From Eubacterium sp. (GTDB lineage: Bacteria; Bacillota; Clostridia; Lachnospirales; Lachnospiraceae): a stretch of 64,000 nt of DNA. The DNA is taken from assembly GCA_024684035.1 (NCBI GenBank), contig JAIKXQ010000073.1:1-64000 (forward strand), given 5' to 3'. The notes beneath the pieces were generated by a model. It saw nothing but the letters and a program-made list of their open reading frames with translations. It ran no database searches and was not told the DNA's origin. How positions within the stretch are numbered: position 1 is the first letter of the stretch; every line of letters starts with the position of its first letter. Of the stretch, positions 38,162 through 48,633 are shown piece by piece. The translations under genes and the position numbers were made by a program.

Positions 38162-39271
38162 TTATTCACCTTCGTAATTGAGTACTGCTTCCACGAAGTG
38201 TTTTCTCTGATGGAGAATACAACCTCCCCGGTGCTCATCGCGAAGAAGTCCGTTCTCGTTAAGCATACGGAATAATCTGGACTTCAACGCATCCCGGATT
38301 GAGGTTTCCTTCACGTTGATATCCGAATATGGAGAGAAGGGACAGGGCTCTGCCGCTCCGTGAGAACTGATATGAAAGAGTCCTCTGCCGGCGGCGATGC
38401 AGCCGCCAAGTCGCTTCTCATCACCCGGGAAAGATACAAATATAATGTCCGGATAAGCTTCGCGAAGTCTTGTAAGTTCATATTCCAGAAACTCTCTCTC
38501 TTCATCCTTCGGTGCCAGCTCCTGACAGCTTTTGTCCACGGAAATGAATTCCACATAAATCACGGATTTACATCCGCGGGCTCGCAGACTCTCAATGAAC
38601 CTGTCACAGGTCACATCCCGAAAGTTCTTTGTCGTCACTGTAACCGATACGCCATAGAAAAGCTTTCTTCGGTTGAGTTCATGCATATTTTCAACAAGCC
38701 GTGCATACATTCCATCGCCCCGACGGGCATCGGTCTGTCTGCGTCCACCTTCAATACTGAGAAAAGGAATCAGATTTCGATGACGGTCAAAGAGCCCGAA
38801 ATACTTCTCGTTCAAAAAAACTCCGTTTGTAAAAACCGGAAAGAGGATGTCCGGCTGCATAGCGGCGGCCTCTATAACCTCCATTCTAAGAAGAGGTTCT
38901 CCGCCTGCCAGCAGAATGAAACTGATTCCCAGTTCTTCTGCCTCATCAAAAACTGTTTTCCATTCTTCATCTGAAAGCTGTTTAACGGCTTTTCTGTCTT
39001 CCGTGGCATGGAAAAATCTGGAGTAACAGCCGGCGCAGTGCAGATTGCAGGTTGAAGTGATACTTGCGATCAAAAACGGAGGAATATGTTCTCCCTCACA
39101 TTCAGCCGCCCGTCGCTTCTCAGCGGCCATCCTTGCGGCGGCGGCAAAGCCAGCCATAAAGGCACTTTCCTTTGGATTATCCTGCACTGCCCCGATCGCG
39201 TCTTCGATCACGCGCTCCAGGCCTCTTGTCATGTACTCTTGAACATTAAACAACTCACTGCTGATCGCCAT
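38162..39271 (-). CDS. Radical SAM protein
   Basis: STCNLHCAGCYSR (CxxxCxxC), FILLAGGEPLLR; preferred start MAISSELF. Confidence 0.92.
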   Translation of the reverse strand: MAISSELFNVQEYMTRGLERVIEDAIGAVQDNPKESAFMAGFAAAARMAAEKRRAAECEGEHIPPFLIASITSTCNLHCAGCYSRFFHATEDRKAVKQLSDEEWKTVFDEAEELGISFILLAGGEPLLRMEVIEAAAMQPDILFPVFTNGVFLNEKYFGLFDRHRNLIPFLSIEGGRRQTDARRGDGMYARLVENMHELNRRKLFYGVSVTVTTKNFRDVTCDRFIESLRARGCKSVIYVEFISVDKSCQELAPKDEEREFLEYELTRLREAYPDIIFVSFPGDEKRLGGCIAAGRGLFHISSHGAAEPCPFSPYSDINVKETSIRDALKSRLFRMLNENGLLRDEHRGGCILHQRKHFVEAVLNYEGE

Positions 39272-39557
39272 CACAAAAAACCTCCTCCGGCGCAACCGGC
39301 ACCGGGTCTTACTTATCTGTCATTCACCGGAAGAACGCGATCCTCGCACTTCTCCTGCCGGACAGACTATTATTCTATACATCGGATAAAAGTTTTAAAA
39401 TATGATAGCTTTTTGTTAGGTTTTTCATTATGTACGTATTTAAACCCCAAAGTATCAGTGGATGTTGACGTCGATTGGAATGAAGAGGAACGACCGCGGG
39501 GATTTTGTCTACTGTCATCAAGAGGAAAGCTGTATAATAGTATACAGGAGGGATGGC

Positions 39558-40403
39558 ATGAGTAGAGAAAAGAGAATGAAAAGAAAGAAGAAAGTCACGA
39601 AATGGATCGTGCTGGCAATGATTCTTTGTTTTCTGGGATGCAGTCTCTGGTCCTGGACGCCGGTGACGGAACGGATCACACTCGACCTGCTCAAGGGGAG
39701 AGGGAAAAAAGTGCGGCTTGTTTTGATAACAGATCTTCACAACTGCTGGTATGGAAAAGGGCAAAAGGATCTACTGAATCGCATAGACAGTGAGAAGCCG
39801 GACATAGTCCTGATCGGCGGAGATTTCTTTGATGACATCCTGCCGGATGAGCGGGGAAAAACTGTGGCGGAGGCTCTGGTGAAGAAGTATCCCTGTTATT
39901 ATGTCACGGGTAACCACGAATACAGACAGAACCGCGGTCAGGAGCGCAAAGAATATATGCGGAGCATCGGTGTGAAGGTACTGGCGGGGAATTGCGAGAC
40001 GATTACCGTGAATGAGACTACGCTGGATATCTGCGGCATCGATGATCCGGCCGGAATTCCCGGAGCGGATTGGGGAACGCAGATGTACTCCGCCTGGGCA
40101 CAGACAAGTCCTGAGCACGTTCGTCTGTTGCTTACTCACAGACCGGAGCCGGTGCATGCCTATGTTGAGTTCGATTATGATCTCGTTCTTGCTGGACATG
40201 CACATGCCGGACAGATTATGATCCCGTTTACGAACAGAGGGCTGTATGCTCCGTCTCAGGGATTGTTTCCGAAGTATGTCAGTGGAACCTATGAACTGTC
40301 CAATGGCTCGATCCTCGAGGTGAGTCGCGGACTTTCCAGAGAGAGAAATCCGTTTCCGCGCTTTTTCAACCATCCGGAAGTTGTTGTACTTGATCTTGTG
40401 TAG
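39558..40403 (+). CDS. Membrane-anchored metallophosphoesterase
   Basis: LITDLHNCWYG, IGGDFFDD, YVTGNHEY, LLLTHRPEP, LAGHAHAGQI. Confidence 0.95.
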   Translation: MSREKRMKRKKKVTKWIVLAMILCFLGCSLWSWTPVTERITLDLLKGRGKKVRLVLITDLHNCWYGKGQKDLLNRIDSEKPDIVLIGGDFFDDILPDERGKTVAEALVKKYPCYYVTGNHEYRQNRGQERKEYMRSIGVKVLAGNCETITVNETTLDICGIDDPAGIPGADWGTQMYSAWAQTSPEHVRLLLTHRPEPVHAYVEFDYDLVLAGHAHAGQIMIPFTNRGLYAPSQGLFPKYVSGTYELSNGSILEVSRGLSRERNPFPRFFNHPEVVVLDLV

Positions 40404-40483
40404 CGGTTCGAGAAAGGAAAAATCTGTTTGATGGCGTATCCGTTAGGGCTGTACACCTAAAAAATAAAATTACGACAGGAAGA

Positions 40484-40523
40484 AAGATCTCATCCCGTAA
40501 AGTAACGGGAAGGGATCTTTTTT
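40484..40523 (+). terminator. Terminator
   Basis: AAAGATCtcatCCCGTaaagtaACGGGaaggGATCTTTTTT. Confidence 0.85.
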
Positions 40524-40636
40524 AAACTCTTCAAATCCTTTGAATGCTTATAAAAATGCACGAAAAGACGATATGTTTTTTAGACCTTGTGTGTGCTTTT
40601 TTCATAAAAATATACAATGAAAAGGATGGTATAAAT

Positions 40637-42322
40637 ATGAGAAAGATGCAGAATTGGAAGATGCGTCAGAAGTTTTTGGCAACGATTGGCTTTATCGCGG
40701 TGATGGTTTTCATTTTGGTCGGTTTTTTCTTTTCCGGTTTCCTCAGAATGAGCAAGATGGTTGAGAGCTTCGGAGATGTTCAATATGTGAACATGAATGC
40801 GCAGATGTCCATGCGCAAGGATATTCAGACGATTAACAAGCGACTTCTCCTTACCATATATGTATCTGATCAGAATAAGCCGGAAGATACAAAGGCGGAC
40901 TTTGACGAGCGATTCGAGGAGATGCAGGGGAATATCACGACCATCGGCAAGACCCTTAACAATGACGAGCTGATCAGCACTCTTCAGGAAGAGTTTGAAC
41001 AGCTGAAGACAGATTCCTACAAGATCATCGATATGGTGTCCTCCGGTGATGTGAAAGGAGCCAGGGAGTTTTATAACAACGGATTCAACGACAAGACGTC
41101 AGAGGAATTTGTAAGTGCTCTGGGCGCGGTTGGAAATCTCTGTGATGAGCAGGCGACCGGAATGCTTAGTGAGGCAAGCAGTCTGAAGCGTAATATCGTG
41201 ATCTTCATGATTGTCATGGTAGCGGTATCATTTGTAATCAGCATGGTGGTATTCATGATGCTCGCGAATTATATTACGCGCAATCTTAAGACAGCAAGTG
41301 ACGCTATGGAGTGCATGAAGAACGGAGATTACAATATTGAGTTTGATCTTTCCAATGTCGGCAATGACGAGCTTGGTCAAATGCTTCGAAATATGGGCAC
41401 AATGACAGAGGGACTCAAGGTGCTGATTCAGGATGTGAGCCGCATCCTGACCGCAATGGCAGGCGGAAACTTTGCGATGCGTGTACAGAACCCGGAGGTT
41501 TATGTGGGTGACACGGTCGAGATCCGGGAAGGCTTTGATAAGATTTCGAATCAGCTGGCGGATATGCTCTCGAGCATGAACAAGGTTGCGCATCAGGTGA
41601 GCAGCGGATCCGAGCAGATCGCCAACGGATCCATGGCACTCAGCCAGGGAACTACAGAACAGGCATCGACGCTGGAAGAGCTTTCTGCTACGGTTTCCGT
41701 TCTGAATGATAAGATCAAAGAGAGTGCTGTGGCAGCGAAGGATGTCGAGGATTTCTCTGCAGGAGTGGCTGAAAAAGTCAGCGCTGAGAATGAGCAGATG
41801 CAGCTTGTGAAGAAGGCGATGGAGGAGATCGAGGACAAGTCGAATCAGATTGAGAATATCATCAAGGCTATTGATGATATTGCATTTCAGACCAATATCC
41901 TTGCACTTAATGCTGCTGTAGAGGCTGCCCGTGCCGGAGCAGCAGGTAAAGGTTTCGCGGTTGTTGCGGATGAAGTACGTAATCTTGCCGGTAAGTCCGC
42001 CGAGGCAGCGGCAGAGACATCCGGACTGATTGAATCCGCAATTCAGGCGATCCGGAATGGTTCGAGAATGGTTGTATCCGCGGCCGCGGCCCTTAATGAA
42101 GTGAAGGATAATTCCGTGAAGTCCAAAGAACTGGTTGCGCAGATCGCAGAGGAGATGCAGAACGAGGCCCGGGCGATTGCAGAAATCACCACAGGTCTGG
42201 AGCAGATCTCTCAGGTTATTCAGCAGAACAGTGCTACTGCTGAGAAGAGTTCCCAGTCCAGTGAGGAGCTGAACGGACATGCGAATGTCCTCAGAGACAT
42301 GGTGGATAAGATGACTTACTAA
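40637..42322 (+). CDS. Methyl-accepting chemotaxis protein
   Basis: Two TM segments with 4HB sensor, HAMP, conserved hairpin [47 protein letters not shown]. Confidence 0.97.
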   Translation: MRKMQNWKMRQKFLATIGFIAVMVFILVGFFFSGFLRMSKMVESFGDVQYVNMNAQMSMRKDIQTINKRLLLTIYVSDQNKPEDTKADFDERFEEMQGNITTIGKTLNNDELISTLQEEFEQLKTDSYKIIDMVSSGDVKGAREFYNNGFNDKTSEEFVSALGAVGNLCDEQATGMLSEASSLKRNIVIFMIVMVAVSFVISMVVFMMLANYITRNLKTASDAMECMKNGDYNIEFDLSNVGNDELGQMLRNMGTMTEGLKVLIQDVSRILTAMAGGNFAMRVQNPEVYVGDTVEIREGFDKISNQLADMLSSMNKVAHQVSSGSEQIANGSMALSQGTTEQASTLEELSATVSVLNDKIKESAVAAKDVEDFSAGVAEKVSAENEQMQLVKKAMEEIEDKSNQIENIIKAIDDIAFQTNILALNAAVEAARAGAAGKGFAVVADEVRNLAGKSAEAAAETSGLIESAIQAIRNGSRMVVSAAAALNEVKDNSVKSKELVAQIAEEMQNEARAIAEITTGLEQISQVIQQNSATAEKSSQSSEELNGHANVLRDMVDKMTY

Positions 42323-42374
42323 CAACCCATGAAAGGTGTGTTATAGATAATATTGAATAACGTATAACGTGAGA

Positions 42375-42408
42375 GCGTCTCCGGAAGTTGATTTCCGGAG
42401 GCGCTTTG
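42375..42408 (+). terminator. Terminator
   Basis: GCGTCTCCGGAAgttgatTTCCGGAGGCGC. Confidence 0.75.
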
Positions 42409-42477
42409 TGTTATATTTGTAAAGTTTGTTGAAAAAAGAAGTAAGGATTCAAACCGATAACTGATAGGAGTTATACC

Positions 42478-43830
42478 ATGAATAAGGAGTTTTATGTTGC
42501 GCATTTGAAGCAGTACAAGGTAGCCGATCTGCGCATGTATCTCGAGATAATCTGTAATACACTGCTTGGGGATATGGATTTTTCCCTTGCGCTTCACGAG
42601 GATGAGCTTCCGGAGATCATTGAGAAAGAGCTTCCGCAGACCAAAGGAAAGATGGACGCGCTCTTTTCGAAGGAGACGCTGGATTTGTATCGCCGGCTTC
42701 AGGACTATTGTTTTTCCGAGGAGAATCTGAAAAAGGTTGAGACGAGGGAACTTCTTGCGGAAGCTCTTGCAGATGAGGCTGTATCGGAGGCACTCTGGCT
42801 CTGTCTGGCGGCAAGGGACGATGAGGCTGATGAATTTGCGGAAGAACTGGGCGCAACGGCGGATCTGGAGCGCATGCGGGCTGATGAGACGTTCCGCATG
42901 CGGAAATCCTATCTGGAGATGATTCGAAGATATGCGGAGGCTGCCGCAAATCTCTATGGTACGATTAGTATCGCAGAACTTGAGACTCTGATCCACTACT
43001 ATCATGCATCCTTTGAGAATCCGGAGAAATACCAGAGAGCAGACGGAGCTTACAGGCAGACAATCTTCCTTTCACCCGAGTATTTAAACGTGCTTACACT
43101 GCAGTATATCGTTGGAAACGCGGTTCCGCTGGTACAGCAGTCGCTGGACGGAATGGTAATGAACCGTTGTTTCGTGGATGCGTACAGGGAAGAGATTAAT
43201 GAGTTCACAGTCTACATGAAAGAGCTGTCTGATTCCGGAAAGGCCATCGGCGATTCGACCCTTGCTGATTTTCTGGAAACCCGCACGTATCCGTACCGGC
43301 GTCTTCAGGATAAGGCGATGATGAACCTGATGTATCTTCCGTCTGAGACAGAGTTTCTCAGATACGCGAACGAAATGGATATGACTGTTTGGGAGACAGA
43401 GGAAGAGGAGCAGTTCCGGAAGCTTCTGGAGGCAGAGGATGATCTCCCGGAAGCGGAGGCACGGGTGCTGATGACGGAACTTCGGGAGAAGCTCTGGGAT
43501 CACAATGTCAATGCTGTGGATTGGGAGAAAGAGGCCGCAATACAGTCGGCTCTGATTGTTCTGGAGAAGAACGGGATCAAAGTCGCGAATTCCGACGAAA
43601 GGCAGAAACTGGAAGATGCCCTTACGATTGTGACGGATCATCTGCGTATGTGGACGTACCGCGGCAATACAGCGGCAGAGTTGAGATCGGCAACTTCTAT
43701 GAAGGGTGCCGGAATCTCCGTGATTTCAGAGAAGCAGGAGACCATCACAAAGCCAAAAAAAGTGTATCCCAATGATCCCTGTCCTTGCGGAAGCGGGAAA
43801 AAATACAAGAAATGCTGCGGAAGAAAGTGA
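42478..43830 (+). CDS. SEC-C zinc-binding domain protein
   Basis: C-terminal [22 protein letters not shown]. Confidence 0.88.
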   Translation: MNKEFYVAHLKQYKVADLRMYLEIICNTLLGDMDFSLALHEDELPEIIEKELPQTKGKMDALFSKETLDLYRRLQDYCFSEENLKKVETRELLAEALADEAVSEALWLCLAARDDEADEFAEELGATADLERMRADETFRMRKSYLEMIRRYAEAAANLYGTISIAELETLIHYYHASFENPEKYQRADGAYRQTIFLSPEYLNVLTLQYIVGNAVPLVQQSLDGMVMNRCFVDAYREEINEFTVYMKELSDSGKAIGDSTLADFLETRTYPYRRLQDKAMMNLMYLPSETEFLRYANEMDMTVWETEEEEQFRKLLEAEDDLPEAEARVLMTELREKLWDHNVNAVDWEKEAAIQSALIVLEKNGIKVANSDERQKLEDALTIVTDHLRMWTYRGNTAAELRSATSMKGAGISVISEKQETITKPKKVYPNDPCPCGSGKKYKKCCGRK

Positions 43831-44088
43831 TATCTGTATACGACCCGACGAAACTGACGGCTGACAAGGGAAACAGGGGCTTAGTTGTCTGCCGGTATGG
43901 TCTTGGAAAATATATACAAAACTACCGTTTCCTTCCTAGTGGTGTTTGTTCATGTTTTTGCGATCCTGTCCCCCGGTATTCTTGACAGTACAAAAAGCAT
44001 TATGATACTATCCAATTATGATAAGGGTTTTAGAGTGAGGTATTGTCGCCTGTTGGTATAGCGTTTTTGTGGGGATCGGTAATTTCTT

Positions 44089-45837
44089 ATGCAGGAAAAG
44101 TTTGTTCTGAATGGTCATGAATTTAACATTTTTGTCACGACGCTGTTAAGGGAGGAACTCTCTGCCCAGGCAGCGCCTAAGGCGTTGGCTCCTTTTGCGG
44201 AGAAACACGGTATTGGTCGCGTGGAGATGGAAATCACGCTTAGTGTGAAGATGACTTCCACGACCGGGGAAGAGCGTCATGAGAGTATTATTCTGTATGA
44301 GAGTCCGACGGGATACGTCCGGGAGTATGCCTGGACGAAGGTGCATTGCGCAAGCGAAAGAGGACGTATTGTCACAAAAGTGTACCCGCGGCCGGAAGTG
44401 GGCTCCTGGACGGATACGGATGTGATGACAATCGATACGATCACTTCTGTGCTGATTCTTCATGTGGCCAGAGCCAATCTGCTTGACCGTCTGCAGGAGT
44501 CATCGGTTACGAACTACCTCACGATGCTTCCGAATTCAGGTGGGTACATGGATAGAGTGGGAGAAGCCTTTGCGGAAGGAAAGATTTCGGACTACAACGC
44601 CTACTATTTCAATCTCAAGGGAACGGGACTTTTGAATGTGCGTTACGGTCCCAGTGAGTGTGACTGGATTCTTCGGCGGTATGCGGATCACTGTAGAGCT
44701 TTCGTCAAACCGGATGAGTGCATCGGACATCTGGGCGGTGACAATTTCGTGGCAATGATCAGGAAAGATCGTGAGACCGAATTCGAGGCTTTTCTCTCCG
44801 GAACAGAGACGTATGCAGTCGTCGGCGAGACGAGGGTGCCGATTACGATCCGGTCAACCTGCGGAATGATGCGGATGGATGAAAAGCTTCCCGGTCCCTG
44901 GATGGTCATGGCTGGTATTGCCGTTGCACTGAATTACGCCAGAAAGCATAACTTGAATCTTGCAGAACTTACCCCGCAGATGATGGCACAGGCCAATCGT
45001 CAGAAAGAAATCCAGCAGGGATTCAACTATGCGCTGCGCAACAGAGATTTTGAGACATACTATCAGCTGAAGGTAGACATCAGAAACAACAGGATTGTGG
45101 GAACGGAGGTTCTCTCACGGTGGAGATTTGGGAATGAGATCATCGGCCCCTCCGAGTATATACCGGTTCTTGAACAGGCGGGGATGGTTGAGGAACTTGA
45201 TCTTTATGTACTGGAAGAGGCCTGCCGGAATCTCTGCAAGTGGAAACAGATGGGCAGAGACATTGTTCCGATGTCTGTCAATTTCTCCCGCAGAGATCTC
45301 TGTGATCCGCGGTTGGCAGACAAGATTATTGATGTGATCCGCAGGTATCAGGTCGACAGAAACGATATTCTGATTGAGATCACAGAGACGACAAGTGAGC
45401 GTGAGAAGGCGATGATGCTGACTTTCCTTCGGGAAATGGATAAGTACCAGATCGCCACATCCATCGATGATTTCGGAACGGGGTATTCTTCACTGAGTGC
45501 TCTTCGTGATTATCCGGTCAGCGAGATCAAGATCGATCGTTCCTTTATCAATCATCCGAGTCTGAAAGACAAAGATAAGGCCATCATCGGATCTATTATC
45601 GACATGGCCAACAGACTTCACGTGGATGTTATCACGGAGGGCGTTGAGAATATGGAGCAGGTCGAACTTCTCAAGGATCTCGGCTGCAACCGCGCTCAGG
45701 GATTTCTCTATGGAAGACCCCTTCCGAAGGAGAAATTTGAGAAAATGTTGGAACAGAAATATATCGAGATCAACAGCGGAACCGTTCAGGAGCCGGTGGT
45801 CAAAGAGAAGATACTTAAGGGGACTTATCCAAGCTGA
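44089..45837 (+). CDS. EAL-domain c-di-GMP phosphodiesterase with degenerate GGDEF
   Basis: LGGDNFVAMI in place of GGDEF; TEVLSRW, MSVNFSR, ITETTSE, SIDDFGTGYSSL in EAL. Confidence 0.9.
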   Translation: MQEKFVLNGHEFNIFVTTLLREELSAQAAPKALAPFAEKHGIGRVEMEITLSVKMTSTTGEERHESIILYESPTGYVREYAWTKVHCASERGRIVTKVYPRPEVGSWTDTDVMTIDTITSVLILHVARANLLDRLQESSVTNYLTMLPNSGGYMDRVGEAFAEGKISDYNAYYFNLKGTGLLNVRYGPSECDWILRRYADHCRAFVKPDECIGHLGGDNFVAMIRKDRETEFEAFLSGTETYAVVGETRVPITIRSTCGMMRMDEKLPGPWMVMAGIAVALNYARKHNLNLAELTPQMMAQANRQKEIQQGFNYALRNRDFETYYQLKVDIRNNRIVGTEVLSRWRFGNEIIGPSEYIPVLEQAGMVEELDLYVLEEACRNLCKWKQMGRDIVPMSVNFSRRDLCDPRLADKIIDVIRRYQVDRNDILIEITETTSEREKAMMLTFLREMDKYQIATSIDDFGTGYSSLSALRDYPVSEIKIDRSFINHPSLKDKDKAIIGSIIDMANRLHVDVITEGVENMEQVELLKDLGCNRAQGFLYGRPLPKEKFEKMLEQKYIEINSGTVQEPVVKEKILKGTYPS

Positions 45838-45858
45838 AGAAAAGAGAACTATGCTGAG

Positions 45859-45910
45859 GCTGTCATGCAAGTGGTGTTTGTTACAAACGCCGCTTCATGG
45901 CAGCTTTTTT
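45859..45910 (+). terminator. Terminator
   Basis: GCTGTCATG...AGTGGtGTTTGttaCAAACgCCGCT...CATGGCAGCTTTTTT. Confidence 0.85.
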
Positions 45911-45916
45911 CTGTTC

Positions 45917-46013
45917 TCACAGGTAAGTGCCTGGCATCCCTGTGAGACGGAACGCTCCGCTTAGATGCGCAGCTCGCAGATGGGAAGATCGCTTATGCGA
46001 TTCTGCCATGCGC
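45917..46013 (+). repeat. Intergenic repeat family, copy 4 (divergent hairpin + alternative 3' module)
   Basis: TCTCACAGG...CCCTGTGAGACGGAACGCTCCGCTTAGATGCGCAGCTCGCAGATGGGAAGATCGCTTATGCGATTCTGC. Confidence 0.8.
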
Positions 46014-46059
46014 AAAAGTCAGAAAATAAAGCGTTTTTTGATAAAAAATGAAAAAGCGA

Positions 46060-46088
46060 TTGACTCCATCTTCTGAATATGATATGTT
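46060..46088 (+). promoter_or_regulatory. Predicted promoter of the PadR operon
   Basis: TTGACT-N17-TATGTT immediately before the tandem repeat array. Confidence 0.55.
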
Positions 46089-46090
46089 TA

Positions 46091-46191
46091 CTACGACAGA
46101 CGTAGTACGACAGACGTTGCAACGATAGATAATGCAACGACAGACGATACAATGATAGATGATATAACGACAGATGAAGCAATGATCGTAT
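46091..46191 (+). repeat. Tandem array, about 7 units of ~15 bp (core ACGACAGACG / ATGATAGATG)
   Basis: Cores start at 46093, 46107, 46122, 46137, 46152, 46167, 46182 (periods 14,15,15,15,15,15). Confidence 0.85.
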
Positions 46192-46246
46192 AGCGGTTGC
46201 CTAGAACCGTTATACCGGCACAAACGTGGAAAGGAGGGAACTCTAT

Positions 46247-46576
46247 ATGACAGAAATCAGCAGTGATGTCATTCGAGGATATAATGACACGATTATTCTG
46301 TATCTGCTCCTGGATAAGCCATCCTACGGATATGAGATATCCAAACAGATCAAAGATATGTCGAATGGAAAGTATGTCATCAAGGAGACGACACTATATT
46401 CTGCTTTCACAAGAATGGGCAAGAACGGATTTATCGAATCTTTTTACCAGAATGCGGAAAACGGAAAACGGCGTACCTACTATCAGATTACGGATCAGGG
46501 CAGGGAGTATTACCGCATGAAATGTGAAGAGTGGAAGCTGACGAAAGAGGTCATTGAATCGTTTATCTCACATTGA
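46247..46576 (+). CDS. PadR-family transcriptional regulator
   Basis: LLLDKPSYGYEISKQIKDMSNGKYVIKETTLYSAFTRMGKNGFIESFYQNAENGKRRTYYQITDQGREYY. Confidence 0.95.
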   Translation: MTEISSDVIRGYNDTIILYLLLDKPSYGYEISKQIKDMSNGKYVIKETTLYSAFTRMGKNGFIESFYQNAENGKRRTYYQITDQGREYYRMKCEEWKLTKEVIESFISH

Positions 46577-46639
46577 AATTTGAGAACAGATGATGAATGA
46601 CAGAAGAGAGAAAAAAGCGCGAAGCGAAAAGGAGACATT

Positions 46640-47647
46640 ATGGAGACAATCAGAAACTATCTTGAGTCAATGTTTGCACAGCTTCCGAATACACCGGAAG
46701 TGTGGAATGCAAAGAATGAACTTAGCCAGATGATGGAGGATAAATACAACGAGCTCAGAGCACAGGGGAAAAGTGACAACGAGGCAGTCGGAATCGTGAT
46801 TTCGGAATTCGGAAACCTGGATGAGCTTGCAGAGAGTCTCGGAATTCAGAGATTTATGGGACAACAGGTAGAGCAGGGAAAGATTTTCGAGGAGAGCGAA
46901 GCGAAAAAACTGATCAGGGATATGTCCAGGGCGGCACTGATCCGCGGTATCGGTATTTTCTTTTTCATCATCTGCTGTGTCGGTCCGATTATCGGCTGTG
47001 CGATCGGTGATGCGGAATTCGGTGAGACTATGGCGGAGCCGATGGGAGTGGCATCCATGTTCATCTTCATTGCCCTCGGCGTGGGTCTCTGCATTGTGGC
47101 AGGAACCATGGACTCGAAATGGAGTTTTTTGAAGAAGGGCGGTTACCGGATTGATTATCAAACAGCCGAGGAGGTCGGCAGACAGATGGAAAACTATCGC
47201 ATGACTAATTCTCTCATGAAGGCTATCGGAGTTGCTTTCTGTGTACTTTGTTGTGTGCCGGTGATTGTGATGACTTACGGGGATAACAGCAACATGAAGG
47301 GATGCCTTGGAGGAGCGGCTATTTTCTTCATGGTGGGGATCGGTGTGATGCTCATGGTTGCAAGCAGCGGAAGAATGGCAGCTTTCCGTCTGGTTCTCGG
47401 TTTAAACGACAAGAGCACCATTGCAGGAAGTTATGTGCCGGGGCAGCAGGAAAACAAGTATTCCAATGAGACTGTGGCAAAGCTTATGTCCGTATACTGG
47501 CCGACAGTCACAGCAGTTTACCTGATCTACAGTTTCCTTACGTTCCACTGGTGGAAGAGTTGGATCATCTGGCCCATTGCGGCAGTGATTCAGGCTGTAA
47601 TTAACTCATTCTACGGTGTAAATAATCAGGGAGGAGAAAGACGATGA
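46640..47647 (+). CDS. DUF1700/permease-prefix-domain-like membrane protein
   Basis: N-terminal IRNYLESMFAQLPNTPEVWNAKNELSQMMEDKYNELRAQGKSDNEAVGIVISEFG plus TM helices; between padR and a DUF4097-like gene. Confidence 0.85.
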   Translation: METIRNYLESMFAQLPNTPEVWNAKNELSQMMEDKYNELRAQGKSDNEAVGIVISEFGNLDELAESLGIQRFMGQQVEQGKIFEESEAKKLIRDMSRAALIRGIGIFFFIICCVGPIIGCAIGDAEFGETMAEPMGVASMFIFIALGVGLCIVAGTMDSKWSFLKKGGYRIDYQTAEEVGRQMENYRMTNSLMKAIGVAFCVLCCVPVIVMTYGDNSNMKGCLGGAAIFFMVGIGVMLMVASSGRMAAFRLVLGLNDKSTIAGSYVPGQQENKYSNETVAKLMSVYWPTVTAVYLIYSFLTFHWWKSWIIWPIAAVIQAVINSFYGVNNQGGERR

Positions 47648-48423
47648 AGAGAGGAATATACACAGCAGTTCTTTCGATTCTGACGATCGCTGCAATTATC
47701 TGGGGCTCAGCGGTTCATCTTTTTGGAGTAACATCTGATTTTTCCTGGGGATCGAAGTGGCTGCCGGTGATCCATCTGGGAAGTGGCGGAAAGCAGGCCG
47801 GTTACACGGAAGATGTCGAGCCCTTCAAAAATCTGAATGTAGACGTAAATGCGGGAACCGTCACAGTCATTGCGGGAACTGAGTACTCTGTGGAGTACAA
47901 GGGCAGAGAAGCGCTGAAGCCGGAGATTAAGAAAGACGGCGATGAACTCAAGATCACACAGAAGAAAAAGAACAGTGGCTTTACCATAGCCGGGAATAAG
48001 GAAGAGATCATTATCACTGTTCCGGAGAAAAAGATCATTGATGAGTGTGTGATCAAGGCAGATCTGGGAAATCTGAAGATCAGAGATGTCCAGATTCTGG
48101 ATCTGGAGACGGAGACCGACGCCGGCAACGTGAATGTCAGCGGTTGTCAGCTGGAGAAGGTTTCCATGGACGCGGACATGGGAAATATCAATGTGAAGGA
48201 CAGCTCATTTACTGAATTCTATGCCGAGATGGAGATGGGAAATGCAAAGATCAATTCTTCGGAGGATCTTGGCAATGCGACTTTCAGGCTTCACGCAGAT
48301 CTTGGAAAAATCAAAGTCGACGGTGAGAATCAGGGAAATGACTATAAAGTGAAGGGATCTGACGGAAAGAAAGTGGATATCAGCGCGGATCTCGGAAATA
48401 TCAAAGTGAACTGGATTCGATGA
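47644..48423 (+). CDS. DUF4097-family beta-strand-repeat (LiaF/adhesin-like) protein
   Basis: Repeated ...ADLGNLKI / ADMGNINV / ADLGKIKV / ADLGNIKV beta units; 4-bp overlap with upstream gene. Confidence 0.88.
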   Translation: MKRGIYTAVLSILTIAAIIWGSAVHLFGVTSDFSWGSKWLPVIHLGSGGKQAGYTEDVEPFKNLNVDVNAGTVTVIAGTEYSVEYKGREALKPEIKKDGDELKITQKKKNSGFTIAGNKEEIIITVPEKKIIDECVIKADLGNLKIRDVQILDLETETDAGNVNVSGCQLEKVSMDADMGNINVKDSSFTEFYAEMEMGNAKINSSEDLGNATFRLHADLGKIKVDGENQGNDYKVKGSDGKKVDISADLGNIKVNWIR

Positions 48424-48472
48424 TACCCGGGAATTCCTGCAGAGCACTCATACAAAAATCTTGTATAAATCG

Positions 48473-48503
48473 ATACGCCGGCCACTGGCCGGCGTATATT
48501 TCT
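48473..48503 (+). terminator. Terminator
   Basis: ATACGCCGGCCactGGCCGGCGTAT. Confidence 0.85.
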
Positions 48504-48633
48504 TGATAAATACTTATTGATTATGATAGTATAGGTTTGCTGTAAAACAAATGGTAACTACAATCATGAAACGACTATCATTTCTATTTTACATGGGATA
48601 CAATGGCCTATATGGAAAGTGAGAATCAGTGGT

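Noticed and set aside
40551-40574. Possible sigma-D (flagellar) promoter TAAA...GACGATAT upstream of the MCP gene
   Set aside because: Spacing is about 12 nt rather than the usual 14-16 nt, so not reported as a feature
41228-42325. 365-aa minus-strand ORF
   Set aside because: Antisense to the chemotaxis receptor; shadow ORF
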